From IMG/VR virus record IMGVR_UViG_3300008110_006716, positions 1 through 62,472 of that record: a stretch of DNA of 62,472 bases; one strand, written 5' to 3'. Below the pieces are notes generated by a model. That model was given only the letters and a program-made list of their open reading frames with translations. It did not search any database and had not been told where the DNA came from. A program made the translations under genes and the position numbers. The DNA is from a virus. Shown piece after piece: positions 31,916-40,891 of the stretch (positions within the stretch are counted from its first letter, which is position 1; every line of letters starts with the position of its first letter).

Positions 31916-32813
31916 AATATGAATTATATACTAATTTTATACCTTCACTCAAAGGTGTGAATTCAAAATTTGGAAACAAATTTTTAAATTTATCTATTGA
32001 AACGTCTTTTCTAAATTGACCGTTTGGTTTTGTTGTGTCCCATTCAATTTTTATATTTTTACTATCGGTCACATCTAAAGCAATTTCAGCCATTTGTTTA
32101 ATTGAAAGGTTTTCTTCAGTTGCAACATTGAAGCTTTCAGTTACATCTTTTTCAATTGTCTGTTTAATTATTTCTGCAAAATCACCAGCATACATGAATT
32201 GTCTTAGAGGTGTCCCATCACCAAAAAGAGTAATCTCACCTGAATTGTTATTTTTAGCGTAATTAATTTTTTTAATTAATGATGTTAAAAAATGACTTTT
32301 ATTTTCGTCGTCCTTATCTTCAATACCATATAAGTTACAAGGAATTAAATATTGATAATTTAAATTATACTGAAGATTATATGCATCTATTTGTGCTCCC
32401 ATTGAACGTTTAGAATAACCATAAGAGAAATTGGTTATAGTTGGTGGTCCCTCATGTAACATGGTTTCATCCATTGGGTATTTTCTTGCAACATCAGGGT
32501 ATATACAAGTACTTAAAATACCTATGAATTTTTTTACTTTGAAAATTCTTGAGTATTCGATTAGTAGTGTATTCATTAAAACATTCTGTGTAAAATATTC
32601 GGCAGGATGGTTAATATTATCAATTATACCACCAACCCTTGCTGCTAAATGAACTACTATATTAGGTTTATGTTTTAAAAACATTCGTTTAACACCTTCT
32701 TCCGTTGTTAAATCATAATCATTAGATGATATATAAATTGCTTCTGGTAATATCTTTTTTAAATATTTCCCAACTAATCCTGAACCGCCCGTTACTAATA
32801 TTTTACTGTTCAT
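31899..32813 (-). CDS. colC: GDP-4-keto-6-deoxy-sugar epimerase/reductase (ColC / GDP-fucose synthase-like)
   Basis: 304 residues, extended SDR. Rossmann motif GGSGLVGKYL at residues 8-17, HLAARVGGI near 57, ILSTCIYPDVARKYPM near 100 (the SSCIYP signature of the GDP-fucose synthase family), YGYSKRS catalytic Tyr/Lys, and GDGTPLRQFMYAGDFA. GDP-fucose synthase and ColC are close homologues and both do C5 or C3,5 epimerisation plus C4 reduction; with a ColD neighbour the ColC role (GDP-L-colitose) is favoured, but GDP-L-fucose synthesis is possible. Overlaps the ColD start by 17 bases. Confidence 0.88.
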   Translation of the reverse strand: MNSKILVTGGSGLVGKYLKKILPEAIYISSNDYDLTTEEGVKRMFLKHKPNIVVHLAARVGGIIDNINHPAEYFTQNVLMNTLLIEYSRIFKVKKFIGILSTCIYPDVARKYPMDETMLHEGPPTITNFSYGYSKRSMGAQIDAYNLQYNLNYQYLIPCNLYGIEDKDDENKSHFLTSLIKKINYAKNNNSGEITLFGDGTPLRQFMYAGDFAEIIKQTIEKDVTESFNVATEENLSIKQMAEIALDVTDSKNIKIEWDTTKPNGQFRKDVSIDKFKNLFPNFEFTPLSEGIKLVYNSYYDKVS

Positions 32814-33108
32814 TTTTAAAAAAAACTAAATCGTTTATTGCTTTGTCATCTACGATTAAATCGTAGTGTAATTTTCTACCAACATATAAATCATGGTATT
32901 TTACCCCCCAAGTTTCCAATTGATTTTTTGTTAAATTAAACCAATCAATTCCTGTTGTTGCCCCTCTTGCTGTGTCTATTATTATATGATTACCATCGTG
33001 ATATAAATCATTTAATTTTTTTATTCTTTGGTGAAAGGGTTCTGCCTTTTCGTAATCACCATATGTGTTAGTACATAAAGTACCATCTAAATCAAAACAA
33101 TAAATCAT
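32803..33108 (-). CDS. Small HAD-superfamily hydrolase
   Basis: 101 residues, minimal cap-less HAD. Motif I FDLDGTL at residues 4-10, motif II DTARG near 45, motif IV VDDKA near 91; a Lys in the GRKLHYDLIVDD region serves as motif III. Proteins of this size in sugar clusters dephosphorylate sugar phosphates, for example heptose-bisphosphate or ulosonate-phosphate steps. Overlaps neighbours by four to eleven bases. Which sugar phosphate is unknown. Confidence 0.85.
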   Translation of the reverse strand: MIYCFDLDGTLCTNTYGDYEKAEPFHQRIKKLNDLYHDGNHIIIDTARGATTGIDWFNLTKNQLETWGVKYHDLYVGRKLHYDLIVDDKAINDLVFFKNEQ

Positions 33109-34049
33109 ATAATTGTAATTTTTTTTGGTTCTGAAAATTCTAATGTTTGAGGTCTGTTATTTTTAATTATAATATCTAAAATTTCATCATCACTTAACCC
33201 AACCAATTTAAAAGTTAAATTTGTTTTTTTAGAATCAATTAAACTAACATTTATTTCTGTATTTGTCACAGACCACTCTTCATTCAAAACATAGAAATCT
33301 ACGTTACTACCATAGTGAGTAATAAACCCTCCCGCATCGGCTGCGGTTAAAACCCCCCTTGATAAATAAAATAATGATATTAGTTCATCCTGAGTTAATG
33401 ACTCATCAATTTCCAAATAGTTTTCAGTAATATTATAAGATTGTGGTGGAAATCCTATATTAATGATATTATATCCGTTTGATATTAATTTATTTAATAA
33501 TTTTTCTAAATGGGGTAATGACGATAAAGTGTTATGTTCAGTCGATTTATTTTTAAAATTTCTAGTAATTAATATAAAGGTTTTATCTGTAAAAAGATGA
33601 CCGTATTTTTTTTTAATCGATTTAAAAACTTTTTCAGTTGGTTTTATGGTCAAACCATTATCAAAGAATTTTTTAGCATAATCTAAAGAAGTGGTGTATG
33701 TGTTTCTTGGAGAAAATACATCAACAACACCGTCATCATATTCTGTTTTTTGCCAACTACGGATTTCAATATTATCAATACCATATTTTTCAGTACAGTA
33801 ATTAATACATTTTTCTAAAAAAAGGTCATTTTCTCGTGATGCACTATCTAATACAGATGGGTATGAAAAAAAATCTCCATTTTTTACGGTAATAATTTCA
33901 TCAACTGATGATAACACAATATAACCATTATACTGTGTTATTCCGATAACTTTAGAACCGTCAGTTTTAGATTCATTTATAAAAGAATTAAATGGTAATA
34001 ATTGATTCCATTCTTCAGGTTGTGTAATATAAATTAATACCTTAGACAT
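33105..34049 (-). CDS. Glycosyltransferase-like protein (GT-B, heptosyltransferase style)
   Basis: 314 residues. Weak GT-B pattern: an N-terminal VLIYITQPEEWNQLLPFNSF half, and a C-terminal FILITRNFKNKSTEHNTLSSLPHLEKLLNKL segment with LTAADAGGFITHYGSNVDFYV, reminiscent of the donor-binding loop (AGDSG-type) of family 9 and related transferases. No clear named family. Lies between NeuB and the HAD gene, overlapping the latter by four bases. Call is tentative. Confidence 0.6.
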   Translation of the reverse strand: MSKVLIYITQPEEWNQLLPFNSFINESKTDGSKVIGITQYNGYIVLSSVDEIITVKNGDFFSYPSVLDSASRENDLFLEKCINYCTEKYGIDNIEIRSWQKTEYDDGVVDVFSPRNTYTTSLDYAKKFFDNGLTIKPTEKVFKSIKKKYGHLFTDKTFILITRNFKNKSTEHNTLSSLPHLEKLLNKLISNGYNIINIGFPPQSYNITENYLEIDESLTQDELISLFYLSRGVLTAADAGGFITHYGSNVDFYVLNEEWSVTNTEINVSLIDSKKTNLTFKLVGLSDDEILDIIIKNNRPQTLEFSEPKKITII

Positions 34050-34056
34050 TTTTATT

Positions 34057-34887
34057 TTAGATATTATTAACTTTTCTAAGTTTTTTAGCTATTGGTTTTT
34101 CAGTTTCATAAACAACTTTGACACCGTCACCTAAAACCGTTTCCATTTTACGAATTCCAGACATTAACTCCCCAACGTTTTCAATAGACGCAGCTTGGTC
34201 TGAACCATACATTGTTCTGTCTTTTGTAATGTGAAATTCAATACATTCTGAACCTAATGCAACAGCCCCAAAACAAGGAATCATCCCACTTGCGTGATTA
34301 GAAAACCCAATTTTATATTGTGGGTATTTTTCCTTCAAAGTTTTGATGTAATTTAAATTAATTTCTTCGTCTTTTGTTGGGTATGTACTTGTACATGCTA
34401 AAACATATTCCACATTATTTAAAATATTGATTGCGGAATCAACTTCTCTTTCTGTAGACATACCAGTAGAAACGATGATTGGTTTACCTGTTGAATTTAA
34501 TTTTTCCAAAAATGTTTTATCTGTTAATAAAGCTGAAGCTACTTTATGATATTTCACATTTAAGTTTGATTCAATTAAATCGACACTTTTTGTATCCCAA
34601 CAAGAAACAATAAAATCTAAACCTAATGCGTTTGAGAATTTTTCTAAATCTTTATATTGTTCAATACTAAACTCTAATCCCATCTTTTGTTCACGATTAG
34701 TTGTTCCCCATGGGGATTCTCTTTGTGCGTCCAATTCTTCTTTAGTGTATACCGACTCGATATCTCTTTTTTGAAATTTAACAGCATCACATTCATAAGT
34801 TTTTGCCATAACTATTAATTCTTTCGCCAAATCAAGGTCACCATTATGGTTGATTCCGATTTCTGCAATCACATAAGTCTTTTTCAT
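34057..34887 (-). CDS. neuB: Nonulosonate-type synthase (NeuB-like, no SAF domain)
   Basis: 276 residues, TIM barrel. Family members condense phosphoenolpyruvate with ManNAc or related amino-sugar to give N-acetylneuraminate, legionaminate or pseudaminate. Motifs AEIGINHNGDLDLAKEL (residues 8-24), AVKFQKR, GLDFIVSCWDTKSVDL, HKVASALLTD, IIVSTGMST, CTSTYPT and GFSNHASG are all present. The usual C-terminal SAF (antifreeze-like) domain is missing; NeuB proteins average about 340 residues. A complete barrel without the SAF lid might accept a different substrate. A paired CMP-sugar transferase lies 6 kb upstream in the same run. Confidence 0.92.
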   Translation of the reverse strand: MKKTYVIAEIGINHNGDLDLAKELIVMAKTYECDAVKFQKRDIESVYTKEELDAQRESPWGTTNREQKMGLEFSIEQYKDLEKFSNALGLDFIVSCWDTKSVDLIESNLNVKYHKVASALLTDKTFLEKLNSTGKPIIVSTGMSTEREVDSAINILNNVEYVLACTSTYPTKDEEINLNYIKTLKEKYPQYKIGFSNHASGMIPCFGAVALGSECIEFHITKDRTMYGSDQAASIENVGELMSGIRKMETVLGDGVKVVYETEKPIAKKLRKVNNI

Positions 34888-34900
34888 TTTTTAATATTTT

Positions 34901-36004
34901 TTATTTTTTATTTGAAAGTTCAACTTTTACTTTTTTTAGTGCTGAACCGATAATCTGATGCATATCATAGTATTTGTATTCTGCCAATCTACCTCCGAAT
35001 ATTACATTAGGTAGTGTTTCTGCTAACTTTGCATACTTTTGATAAACTTCATTGTTTTTTTTATCATTTATTGGATAATATGGTATATCGTTTTCAGTGT
35101 AAGTTTTTGAATATTCTTTAGTAATCCATGTAACATCTGACTTTGAATTTTCGAAGTGTTTATGTTCGGTAATTCTTGTATACGGTACTTCTTCATGTGT
35201 GTAGTTCATGACAGCACAACCTTGGAAGTCTTCCAAATCTACTTTTTCATGAACAAAATCTAATGACCTATACTCTAATTTACCGTATTTATAATCAAAA
35301 AATTCATCTATTTTACCTGTGAAAACAATTTTATCCGCTATTGAGTAATAGTAATCTTTGTTATCAAAAAAATCAACATCGGTCATTACATCAATACCAT
35401 CAAATATTCTTTCAAATATTTTTGTATATCCATCTACAGGTATACCTTGATATTTGTCTGAAAAATAATTGTCATTGAAATTAGTTCTTATGGGTATTCT
35501 TTTGAGAATTGCCGATGGTAAATCTTTAGGGTCTCTACCCCACTGTTTTTTTGTGTATCCTTTAATAAAAATTTCATATATTTCTTTACCTATTTGTGAA
35601 AGTGCAAAAGTCTCGAAATTTTCATCTTGTAAATTTTTAGAAACAACTGAATTTAATTTTTCTTTAGCCATTTCAGGGCTTGTTACACCCCACACTTGAC
35701 ATAGTGTTAGTAAATTAATCGGGAAAGAATATATTTTATCTAAATAACTAACTTTAGGTCTGTGCTGGTAGTTATTAAATTCAGTAAATTGATTTATCCA
35801 ATTCCAAATAGTTAAATCATTAGTGTGAAAAATGTGTGAACCATATATATGAACGTTTATATTATCTTTTTTTTCGCTATAACAATTACCACCTATGTGT
35901 TTTCTTTTTTCAATAACTAAACATTTTTTACCCGATTTAGTCATCTCATGCGCGAATACCGCACCAAATAAACCACTGCCGACAATTAAATAATCATATT
36001 TCAT
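34901..36004 (-). CDS. glf: UDP-galactopyranose mutase
   Basis: 367 residues, complete family length. Interconverts UDP-galactopyranose and UDP-galactofuranose using reduced FAD. FAD motif IVGSGLFGAVFAHEM at residues 7-21, RKHIGGNCY, IYGSHIFHTN, YTKKQWG, RITEHKHF near residue 278 and GRLAEYKYYDMHQII at the C-terminus, which provide flavin and substrate contacts. Supplies galactofuranose to a glycosyltransferase in the same run. Overlaps the next GT gene upstream by four bases. Confidence 0.96.
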   Translation of the reverse strand: MKYDYLIVGSGLFGAVFAHEMTKSGKKCLVIEKRKHIGGNCYSEKKDNINVHIYGSHIFHTNDLTIWNWINQFTEFNNYQHRPKVSYLDKIYSFPINLLTLCQVWGVTSPEMAKEKLNSVVSKNLQDENFETFALSQIGKEIYEIFIKGYTKKQWGRDPKDLPSAILKRIPIRTNFNDNYFSDKYQGIPVDGYTKIFERIFDGIDVMTDVDFFDNKDYYYSIADKIVFTGKIDEFFDYKYGKLEYRSLDFVHEKVDLEDFQGCAVMNYTHEEVPYTRITEHKHFENSKSDVTWITKEYSKTYTENDIPYYPINDKKNNEVYQKYAKLAETLPNVIFGGRLAEYKYYDMHQIIGSALKKVKVELSNKK

Positions 36005-37011
36005 ATAATATCACCATTATTATAATAGGAATACCATAAATCTACAATCTTATTAAGTTCTTTTGATAATTTCCATGGTTTATTATGACCTGTATAGTGT
36101 ATAATGTGTATTTTATCATCGTTAATGAAAAGTTGGTTGTCTTTAATTCTCACTTCAGAACGACGTGTTCCCGTTAAAGGTGATACTTCCGTTAAATTTA
36201 AAAAGGTGGTGTCAGATAATTCACCATCACCTAAATAACCTCCTAAGTCATTTAACCCACTTAAATTCCATTGGGACCCCATATTATAAAATTTAATTTT
36301 ATTTTTAACTAAAAATAAATTAATGTATGATTGTGCGAGAAATTCAAAAGAATGGCCAAAAGGAATTAACTCATCAAAAGAATCTGACATTTTTTTAAAC
36401 ATATCACTTTTTGCTGCAAAAACACCGCCATTCATACTTAAATAATCATCAACATTTTCTAACCCTAATTCATTCACAATTACATCCATACGTCCGTGAT
36501 TAATTCTCTCATCTTTATTCAAGGTGAGGCTTCTTAATTTAGTTAAGTATTCGTGTCTTTCCGCACCATCAAATGTAATTTGATTTCTAAATGGCCATAT
36601 CCATTTAGGTTCTAAAAAATTAGCAACACCGTCATCCATTGAGCCAACAAATTCATTTGTGTCTAATTTTTCAAAATATTCTGAAAGGTCAGATAAAACT
36701 AATGTATCCACTTCTAATGATAAAATATTTTCAAATCCCGACATCCAAGAAAAAAGTTGTGCAAAACAAGAAAAATCCTTCATAAACCCACCTTGCCAAA
36801 ATCTAACTTTACCTGATAGTAATTCATTTACAAATTTTAAATCAACAACTTTTATATTTTTTTCTTTTAGTTTATTTAAATTTTCTGCACTTATACCAGT
36901 ATCAAAAACACAAACACCGACATTAGGGTTTGATATTTTTAAAGAGTTTAACGTTGCAACTAAACCTAAAAAATATTCGTCATTAGTTGCTAAAACTATA
37001 CCATTCTTCAT
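36001..37011 (-). CDS. Glycosyltransferase, GT8-like (GT-A)
   Basis: 336 residues. GIVLATNDEYFLGLVATLNSL at the N-terminus and ILSLEVDTLVLSDLSEYF near residue 100 (a V-D-T / D-x-D-like metal motif) follow the GT8/GT-A retaining pattern; later MNGGVFAAKSDMF and HIIHYTGHNKPWK (His and Lys near the nucleotide) are typical of GT8 enzymes. Donor is unknown; it lies directly before UDP-galactopyranose mutase and could use its product. Four-base overlap with that gene. Confidence 0.8.
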   Translation of the reverse strand: MKNGIVLATNDEYFLGLVATLNSLKISNPNVGVCVFDTGISAENLNKLKEKNIKVVDLKFVNELLSGKVRFWQGGFMKDFSCFAQLFSWMSGFENILSLEVDTLVLSDLSEYFEKLDTNEFVGSMDDGVANFLEPKWIWPFRNQITFDGAERHEYLTKLRSLTLNKDERINHGRMDVIVNELGLENVDDYLSMNGGVFAAKSDMFKKMSDSFDELIPFGHSFEFLAQSYINLFLVKNKIKFYNMGSQWNLSGLNDLGGYLGDGELSDTTFLNLTEVSPLTGTRRSEVRIKDNQLFINDDKIHIIHYTGHNKPWKLSKELNKIVDLWYSYYNNGDII

Positions 37012-37016
37012 TTTTT

Positions 37017-37592
37017 TTATTTAAACATTTTATTTTCTACTATTTCTAAAATTGTATGCCCAAGTAGTGTGTGACATTCTTGTATTCTTGCTGTGTTATT
37101 TGAAGGTATGATTAGATTGTAATCTGATATGTCTTTCATTTCTCCACCATCATTACCAATAAAAGATACAACAATAGCACCTTTGTTTTTGGCAACTTCA
37201 ATAGCTTTAATAACATTTTTTGATTTACCTGATGTTGAAAAACAAATTAGAATGTCACCTTCTTTTATTGATGATTTAATTTCTCGTGAAAAGATATCTG
37301 AGTATGAATAATCATTTCCTACCGCAGTTAAGTAAGAAACATTAGACGCTAATAAAACCACCTCTAACGGGTCTCTATCAAAATAGAAACGACCACTTAA
37401 TTCTGCTGAAAGGTGTTGTGCGTCTGCAAAACTACCACCATTACCACAAAAATATACCTTATTACCGTTTTTATAACACTCGATGATTTTTTCTGCAATC
37501 TTATTTGAGTTGTTTATAATTTCTTCATTATTCAATAATTCAGTCTTCAATCTAATTGACTCCTGAATATTTTTTATAACCATTTCTACCAT
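37017..37592 (-). CDS. gmhA: Phosphoheptose isomerase-like SIS protein (GmhA family)
   Basis: 191 residues, the length of E. coli GmhA. A SIS domain with CGNGGSFADAQHLSAEL (residues about 54-70), LTAVGNDYSY, ICFSTSGKSKNVIKA and IQECHTLLGHTI; His and Glu residues of the active site are present. GmhA isomerises sedoheptulose 7-phosphate to glycero-manno-heptose 7-phosphate. No kinase/ADP- or GDP-transferase of the heptose pathway is visible, so another sugar phosphate may be the substrate. Overlaps the SDR gene by seven bases. Confidence 0.9.
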   Translation of the reverse strand: MVEMVIKNIQESIRLKTELLNNEEIINNSNKIAEKIIECYKNGNKVYFCGNGGSFADAQHLSAELSGRFYFDRDPLEVVLLASNVSYLTAVGNDYSYSDIFSREIKSSIKEGDILICFSTSGKSKNVIKAIEVAKNKGAIVVSFIGNDGGEMKDISDYNLIIPSNNTARIQECHTLLGHTILEIVENKMFK

Positions 37593-38404
37593 ACTGTTTT
37601 ACCTCCGTCTATAACGACATTCGAACCTGTCATATATGAACTTGCGTCAGAACACATAAACACAATCGCACCTTTATATTCATCAATATGAGCCATTCTA
37701 CCCATCGGTATAATATTAGATAACTTCGTTACAAAATCAACAGGATGGTCATTATAAACTCCTGTCGGACTTAAACAATTTACTCTAATATTATTTTTAG
37801 CGAAATATGTAGAAAGATATTTGGTCATACCAATTACTGCCCACTTGGCTGCAGAATACGTAATTGGTTTTACATTCTGTTCGTTTTCAGATTTTGTTTC
37901 ATCTCTGTATATTCTTTGGTCAGGAGCAATTACACCTAAGTCGGATGAAATGTTTAGTACTACACCACCACCTGTTTCTAACATTTTATTACAAATAACT
38001 TGTGAAGTAATAAAAGTTCCGTTTATAATTGCATCAATACCTTCTTTAAAATATGATTCAGTCATAACCTCAAATCTTGTTTCAGGTGTTAAACTTTTAT
38101 CGTCCTTTGTAACTTTTGGGTCTTTAGCAGCATTGTTAATAAGGATATCAATTCTTTCATATTTGTTTGATACCTCATCCACACTATTTTTATCTGTGAC
38201 ATTCATGTATTCCATAAACACATTTTCTTCTCCATAAATTGAAGAAAGCTCTTTGTGTTTCTTAGTTAACATATCCATGTCTACATCGGTAAGAATTACT
38301 TTAGCTCCATATTCTAAAAGAGCTTCAGCGTGTTTTGGACCTAATAATCCACCAGCACCTGTAATCAAAGCAACCTTACCATCTAAATCAAATAAGTTTC
38401 TCAT
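37586..38404 (-). CDS. Short-chain dehydrogenase/reductase in the ulosonate-type module
   Basis: 272 residues, classical SDR. TGAGGLLGPKHAEALL at residues 14-29 binds the dinucleotide, NNAA follows, catalytic Ser in LNISSDLGVI, Tyr-x3-Lys in YSAAKWAV, then NCLSPTGVYN. SDRs of this style in polysaccharide clusters oxidise or reduce sugars or sugar acids. Substrate not deducible. Sits between a GmhA-like isomerase and a TIM-barrel sugar isomerase. Confidence 0.9.
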   Translation of the reverse strand: MRNLFDLDGKVALITGAGGLLGPKHAEALLEYGAKVILTDVDMDMLTKKHKELSSIYGEENVFMEYMNVTDKNSVDEVSNKYERIDILINNAAKDPKVTKDDKSLTPETRFEVMTESYFKEGIDAIINGTFITSQVICNKMLETGGGVVLNISSDLGVIAPDQRIYRDETKSENEQNVKPITYSAAKWAVIGMTKYLSTYFAKNNIRVNCLSPTGVYNDHPVDFVTKLSNIIPMGRMAHIDEYKGAIVFMCSDASSYMTGSNVVIDGGKTVW

Positions 38405-39168
38405 AATAATGTTTTGATTTTTTGGTATGTATTTTTTATGTAATTTATTTCATCACCATCTACATCTCTTGCAAGTTGCAATATGATGTTATCAGTGTAA
38501 TTAATATTTTTTAATGAATCAATTATAATTTTAAAATCAGTATCACCCAACCCAAAATGTTTTGTTTCTCCATTAAAGGTTCTATCTTTAAAATGTACAT
38601 TTTTTATTTTTGACCCAAAGTAATGTATCAATTCTTTATGGTCTATTTTTTCTTTATATGTTGAGGTGAAATTACCGGTGTCGTAGGTAATAAAAAAATT
38701 GTTTTTATTATTGACGACATCCATCACAATTTCTTTATCACATTCAAATTCAAAACAGAAATTAATCGATGGGTATTTTTCAGATATTGGGATTATGTTT
38801 TTTAAAAATTCATATCTGATATATTCATTTTCTACTGAACTATCTTCTAAAAGGGGTATTACAATTTTATTTAATTTTAGTTCTACCATTTTATCTAAAA
38901 CTGGTACTAAATTTTCATTCATAAATTCATCTTTGTAAAATGAATTATTAACCATAGTATCTACACAAACTGATAAGATGTTAGTAGGTAAATTAGGTTC
39001 ATTAAATAATGGATTATTTGAGTTATCATTTGGAGTTATTAACCATTCAATACCACATAATTCAATGTGATTTAAAACGTTAAATTCTGTCTTCCAATTA
39101 GATGGAAACTCTTGCATTTTTTTATTGACGGGTTCACTAAGACGACCCTGAAGAATTCCTACTTTCAT
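38401..39168 (-). CDS. Sugar-phosphate isomerase/epimerase-like TIM barrel
   Basis: 255 residues, xylose isomerase-like/AP endonuclease 2 fold. Begins KVGILQGRLSEPVNK (a pattern common in this group), then VCVDTMVNNSFYK, CFEFECDKEIVM, FITYDTGNFTST and KNVHFKDRTFNGETKHFGLGDTDF; Glu, Asp, His and Glu residues provide a divalent-metal site. Substrates in this family are ketoses or inositol derivatives. Coupled (four-base overlaps) to SDR and VOC genes. Confidence 0.85.
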   Translation of the reverse strand: MKVGILQGRLSEPVNKKMQEFPSNWKTEFNVLNHIELCGIEWLITPNDNSNNPLFNEPNLPTNILSVCVDTMVNNSFYKDEFMNENLVPVLDKMVELKLNKIVIPLLEDSSVENEYIRYEFLKNIIPISEKYPSINFCFEFECDKEIVMDVVNNKNNFFITYDTGNFTSTYKEKIDHKELIHYFGSKIKNVHFKDRTFNGETKHFGLGDTDFKIIIDSLKNINYTDNIILQLARDVDGDEINYIKNTYQKIKTLL

Positions 39169-39578
39169 AATAACTCAACAAATTCTATAATATTATTTTC
39201 TGGGTCCATACCAAAAAAAACTTTAACTGTTTTTTCATCAGAAATAGTTGGGGTATTGATGACAGATAAATTATTATCAATAAACTTATTGTAAAGAAAA
39301 TTAACATCTTTTATAGTCAATGCAAAGTGAGTGTAACCATTTTCTAAAAGACTTTTTTTATTTACATCACAACTCCCAAAATAAAGTAATTCAACTATTG
39401 TTTTGTTATCAACCCCCAGTTTAATTATTCTTGGAGATTCATTATCAGAATTAAGAATATGATTTAAAAATCGACCTTCTTCTATTTTATCGTAAAGTAT
39501 TTCTAAACCAATTAAATCACGGTAAAACCATAACATTTTATCTAAGTCGTTTACGACTATACCAACATGTCTAAACAT
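39165..39578 (-). CDS. VOC-superfamily (glyoxalase-like) protein
   Basis: 137 residues, two betaalphabetabetabeta units. FRHVGIVVNDLDKMLWFYRD at the N-terminus, then YTHFALTIKDVNFLY and PENNIIEFVELL at the end supply the His/Glu metal residues typical of glyoxalase, epimerase or dioxygenase members. Within a sugar cluster an epimerase or isomerase action is more likely than detoxification. Overlaps the aminotransferase gene by 22 bases. Confidence 0.88.
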   Translation of the reverse strand: MFRHVGIVVNDLDKMLWFYRDLIGLEILYDKIEEGRFLNHILNSDNESPRIIKLGVDNKTIVELLYFGSCDVNKKSLLENGYTHFALTIKDVNFLYNKFIDNNLSVINTPTISDEKTVKVFFGMDPENNIIEFVELL

Positions 39579-40891
39579 TCTATCAAACTTTCTTTTAATA
39601 CTCCAATACCTTCAATTAATGCATCATCATCGATTGTTAATGGTGGACCTATTTTTAAGGTTCCTGATTGAGTCCTAATCGATAATAAACCTTTTCTCAT
39701 AGCCACTTCTATAATCATATCAACAAAATCAATATCATTTCCATTTGGTGATTTTATGAACACACCAGATAATAACCCTTCGCAGTTTATTTTTTTTACA
39801 TAATCAGGCATTTCTGTTTTCCATTTTAACAATTCCATTCTCATTATTTCTCCCTTCCTATAAGACTCATTAACTAAGTCATTATCTAAAAGATATTTAA
39901 CAGAAGCGTTTGATGCTGCAACCGCAACAGGATTACCACCATGCGTACTATTGTAAGACATGTCATTATTAATAATTCCATTATTAGTTATGACACAAGA
40001 TAATGGTAACGAAGATGAAATACCTTTAGCACAAACAATTATATCTGGAACAATTTCAAAATGTTCATATGCAAATAATTTACCAGTTCTACCAAAACCT
40101 GATTGTATTTCGTCTATAATTAACAAAACTTTATTTTCATCACACCATTTTCTTAATAATTTAACATAATCTTTTGATGCGAATTCAGCAGACCATCCTT
40201 GGTATGGTTCCATGATTACTGCGGAATATTCAGAAGGATTTAAACCTTTAAAGTATTTCTCAAATAGTTCTTGTGGTGTTAATTTTTCGTTTTCTAATGT
40301 AATGGTGTCGGGGTAAGGTAAATGTGTGACATATGTTTTAACAGGTATCCATTCTTGTGATTTAAATTTTCCACCCGCCATAGCTGAACCCATGGTTTTA
40401 CCATGATACCCATTATTAAATGAAATAATTTTATTTTTACCAGAATGTTTAATTGACATTTTGATTGCACACTCAACCGCTTCAGAACCTGTTGATAAAA
40501 ATAACACCTTGTCAAAATTTTCAGGAGTGGATTCTACCAACAATTTAGAAAATTCAGACCTCTCTTTTGTTGGGTAATAATATGCGTTTAATAAATTTTT
40601 ATTAGTTGTGGATATAATTGCGTCTTTTACTTTTGGGTTTGAGTGACCTACATTTGCAACAAAAATTGATGATGTAAAATCAATCCATTTATTACCTGAA
40701 ATATCATAAATTGAATAGTTCGATGCCGAATCCCACACAACGGGTAATTGGTCGTTCATTGAATCGGGCTCATATTTGATGCAATCATTTAAATATTGTA
40801 ATGATTGTGGTGAAGGTATTGGTGTGATGATGTTTCGATAACGAGTTTTTACAACATCACAGTTAAATGGAGTTAACTGAAACTTATGCAT
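39557..40891 (-). CDS. Class-III PLP aminotransferase in the sugar cluster
   Basis: 444 residues, ornithine/GABA aminotransferase fold. STGSEAVECAIKMSIKHSGKNKI (near residue 112), YHGKTMGS, LLIIDEIQSGFGRTGKLFAYE (PLP Asp), VCAKGISSSLPLSCVI (catalytic Lys) and STHGGNPVAVAAS are all visible. Either a sugar aminotransferase or aminomutase (glutamate-1-semialdehyde type). Class III enzymes rarely belong to known sialic-type pathways, which use DegT enzymes. Coupled to the CMP-sugar transferase gene by an eight-base overlap. Confidence 0.92.
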   Translation of the reverse strand: MHKFQLTPFNCDVVKTRYRNIITPIPSPQSLQYLNDCIKYEPDSMNDQLPVVWDSASNYSIYDISGNKWIDFTSSIFVANVGHSNPKVKDAIISTTNKNLLNAYYYPTKERSEFSKLLVESTPENFDKVLFLSTGSEAVECAIKMSIKHSGKNKIISFNNGYHGKTMGSAMAGGKFKSQEWIPVKTYVTHLPYPDTITLENEKLTPQELFEKYFKGLNPSEYSAVIMEPYQGWSAEFASKDYVKLLRKWCDENKVLLIIDEIQSGFGRTGKLFAYEHFEIVPDIIVCAKGISSSLPLSCVITNNGIINNDMSYNSTHGGNPVAVAASNASVKYLLDNDLVNESYRKGEIMRMELLKWKTEMPDYVKKINCEGLLSGVFIKSPNGNDIDFVDMIIEVAMRKGLLSIRTQSGTLKIGPPLTIDDDALIEGIGVLKESLIECLDMLV

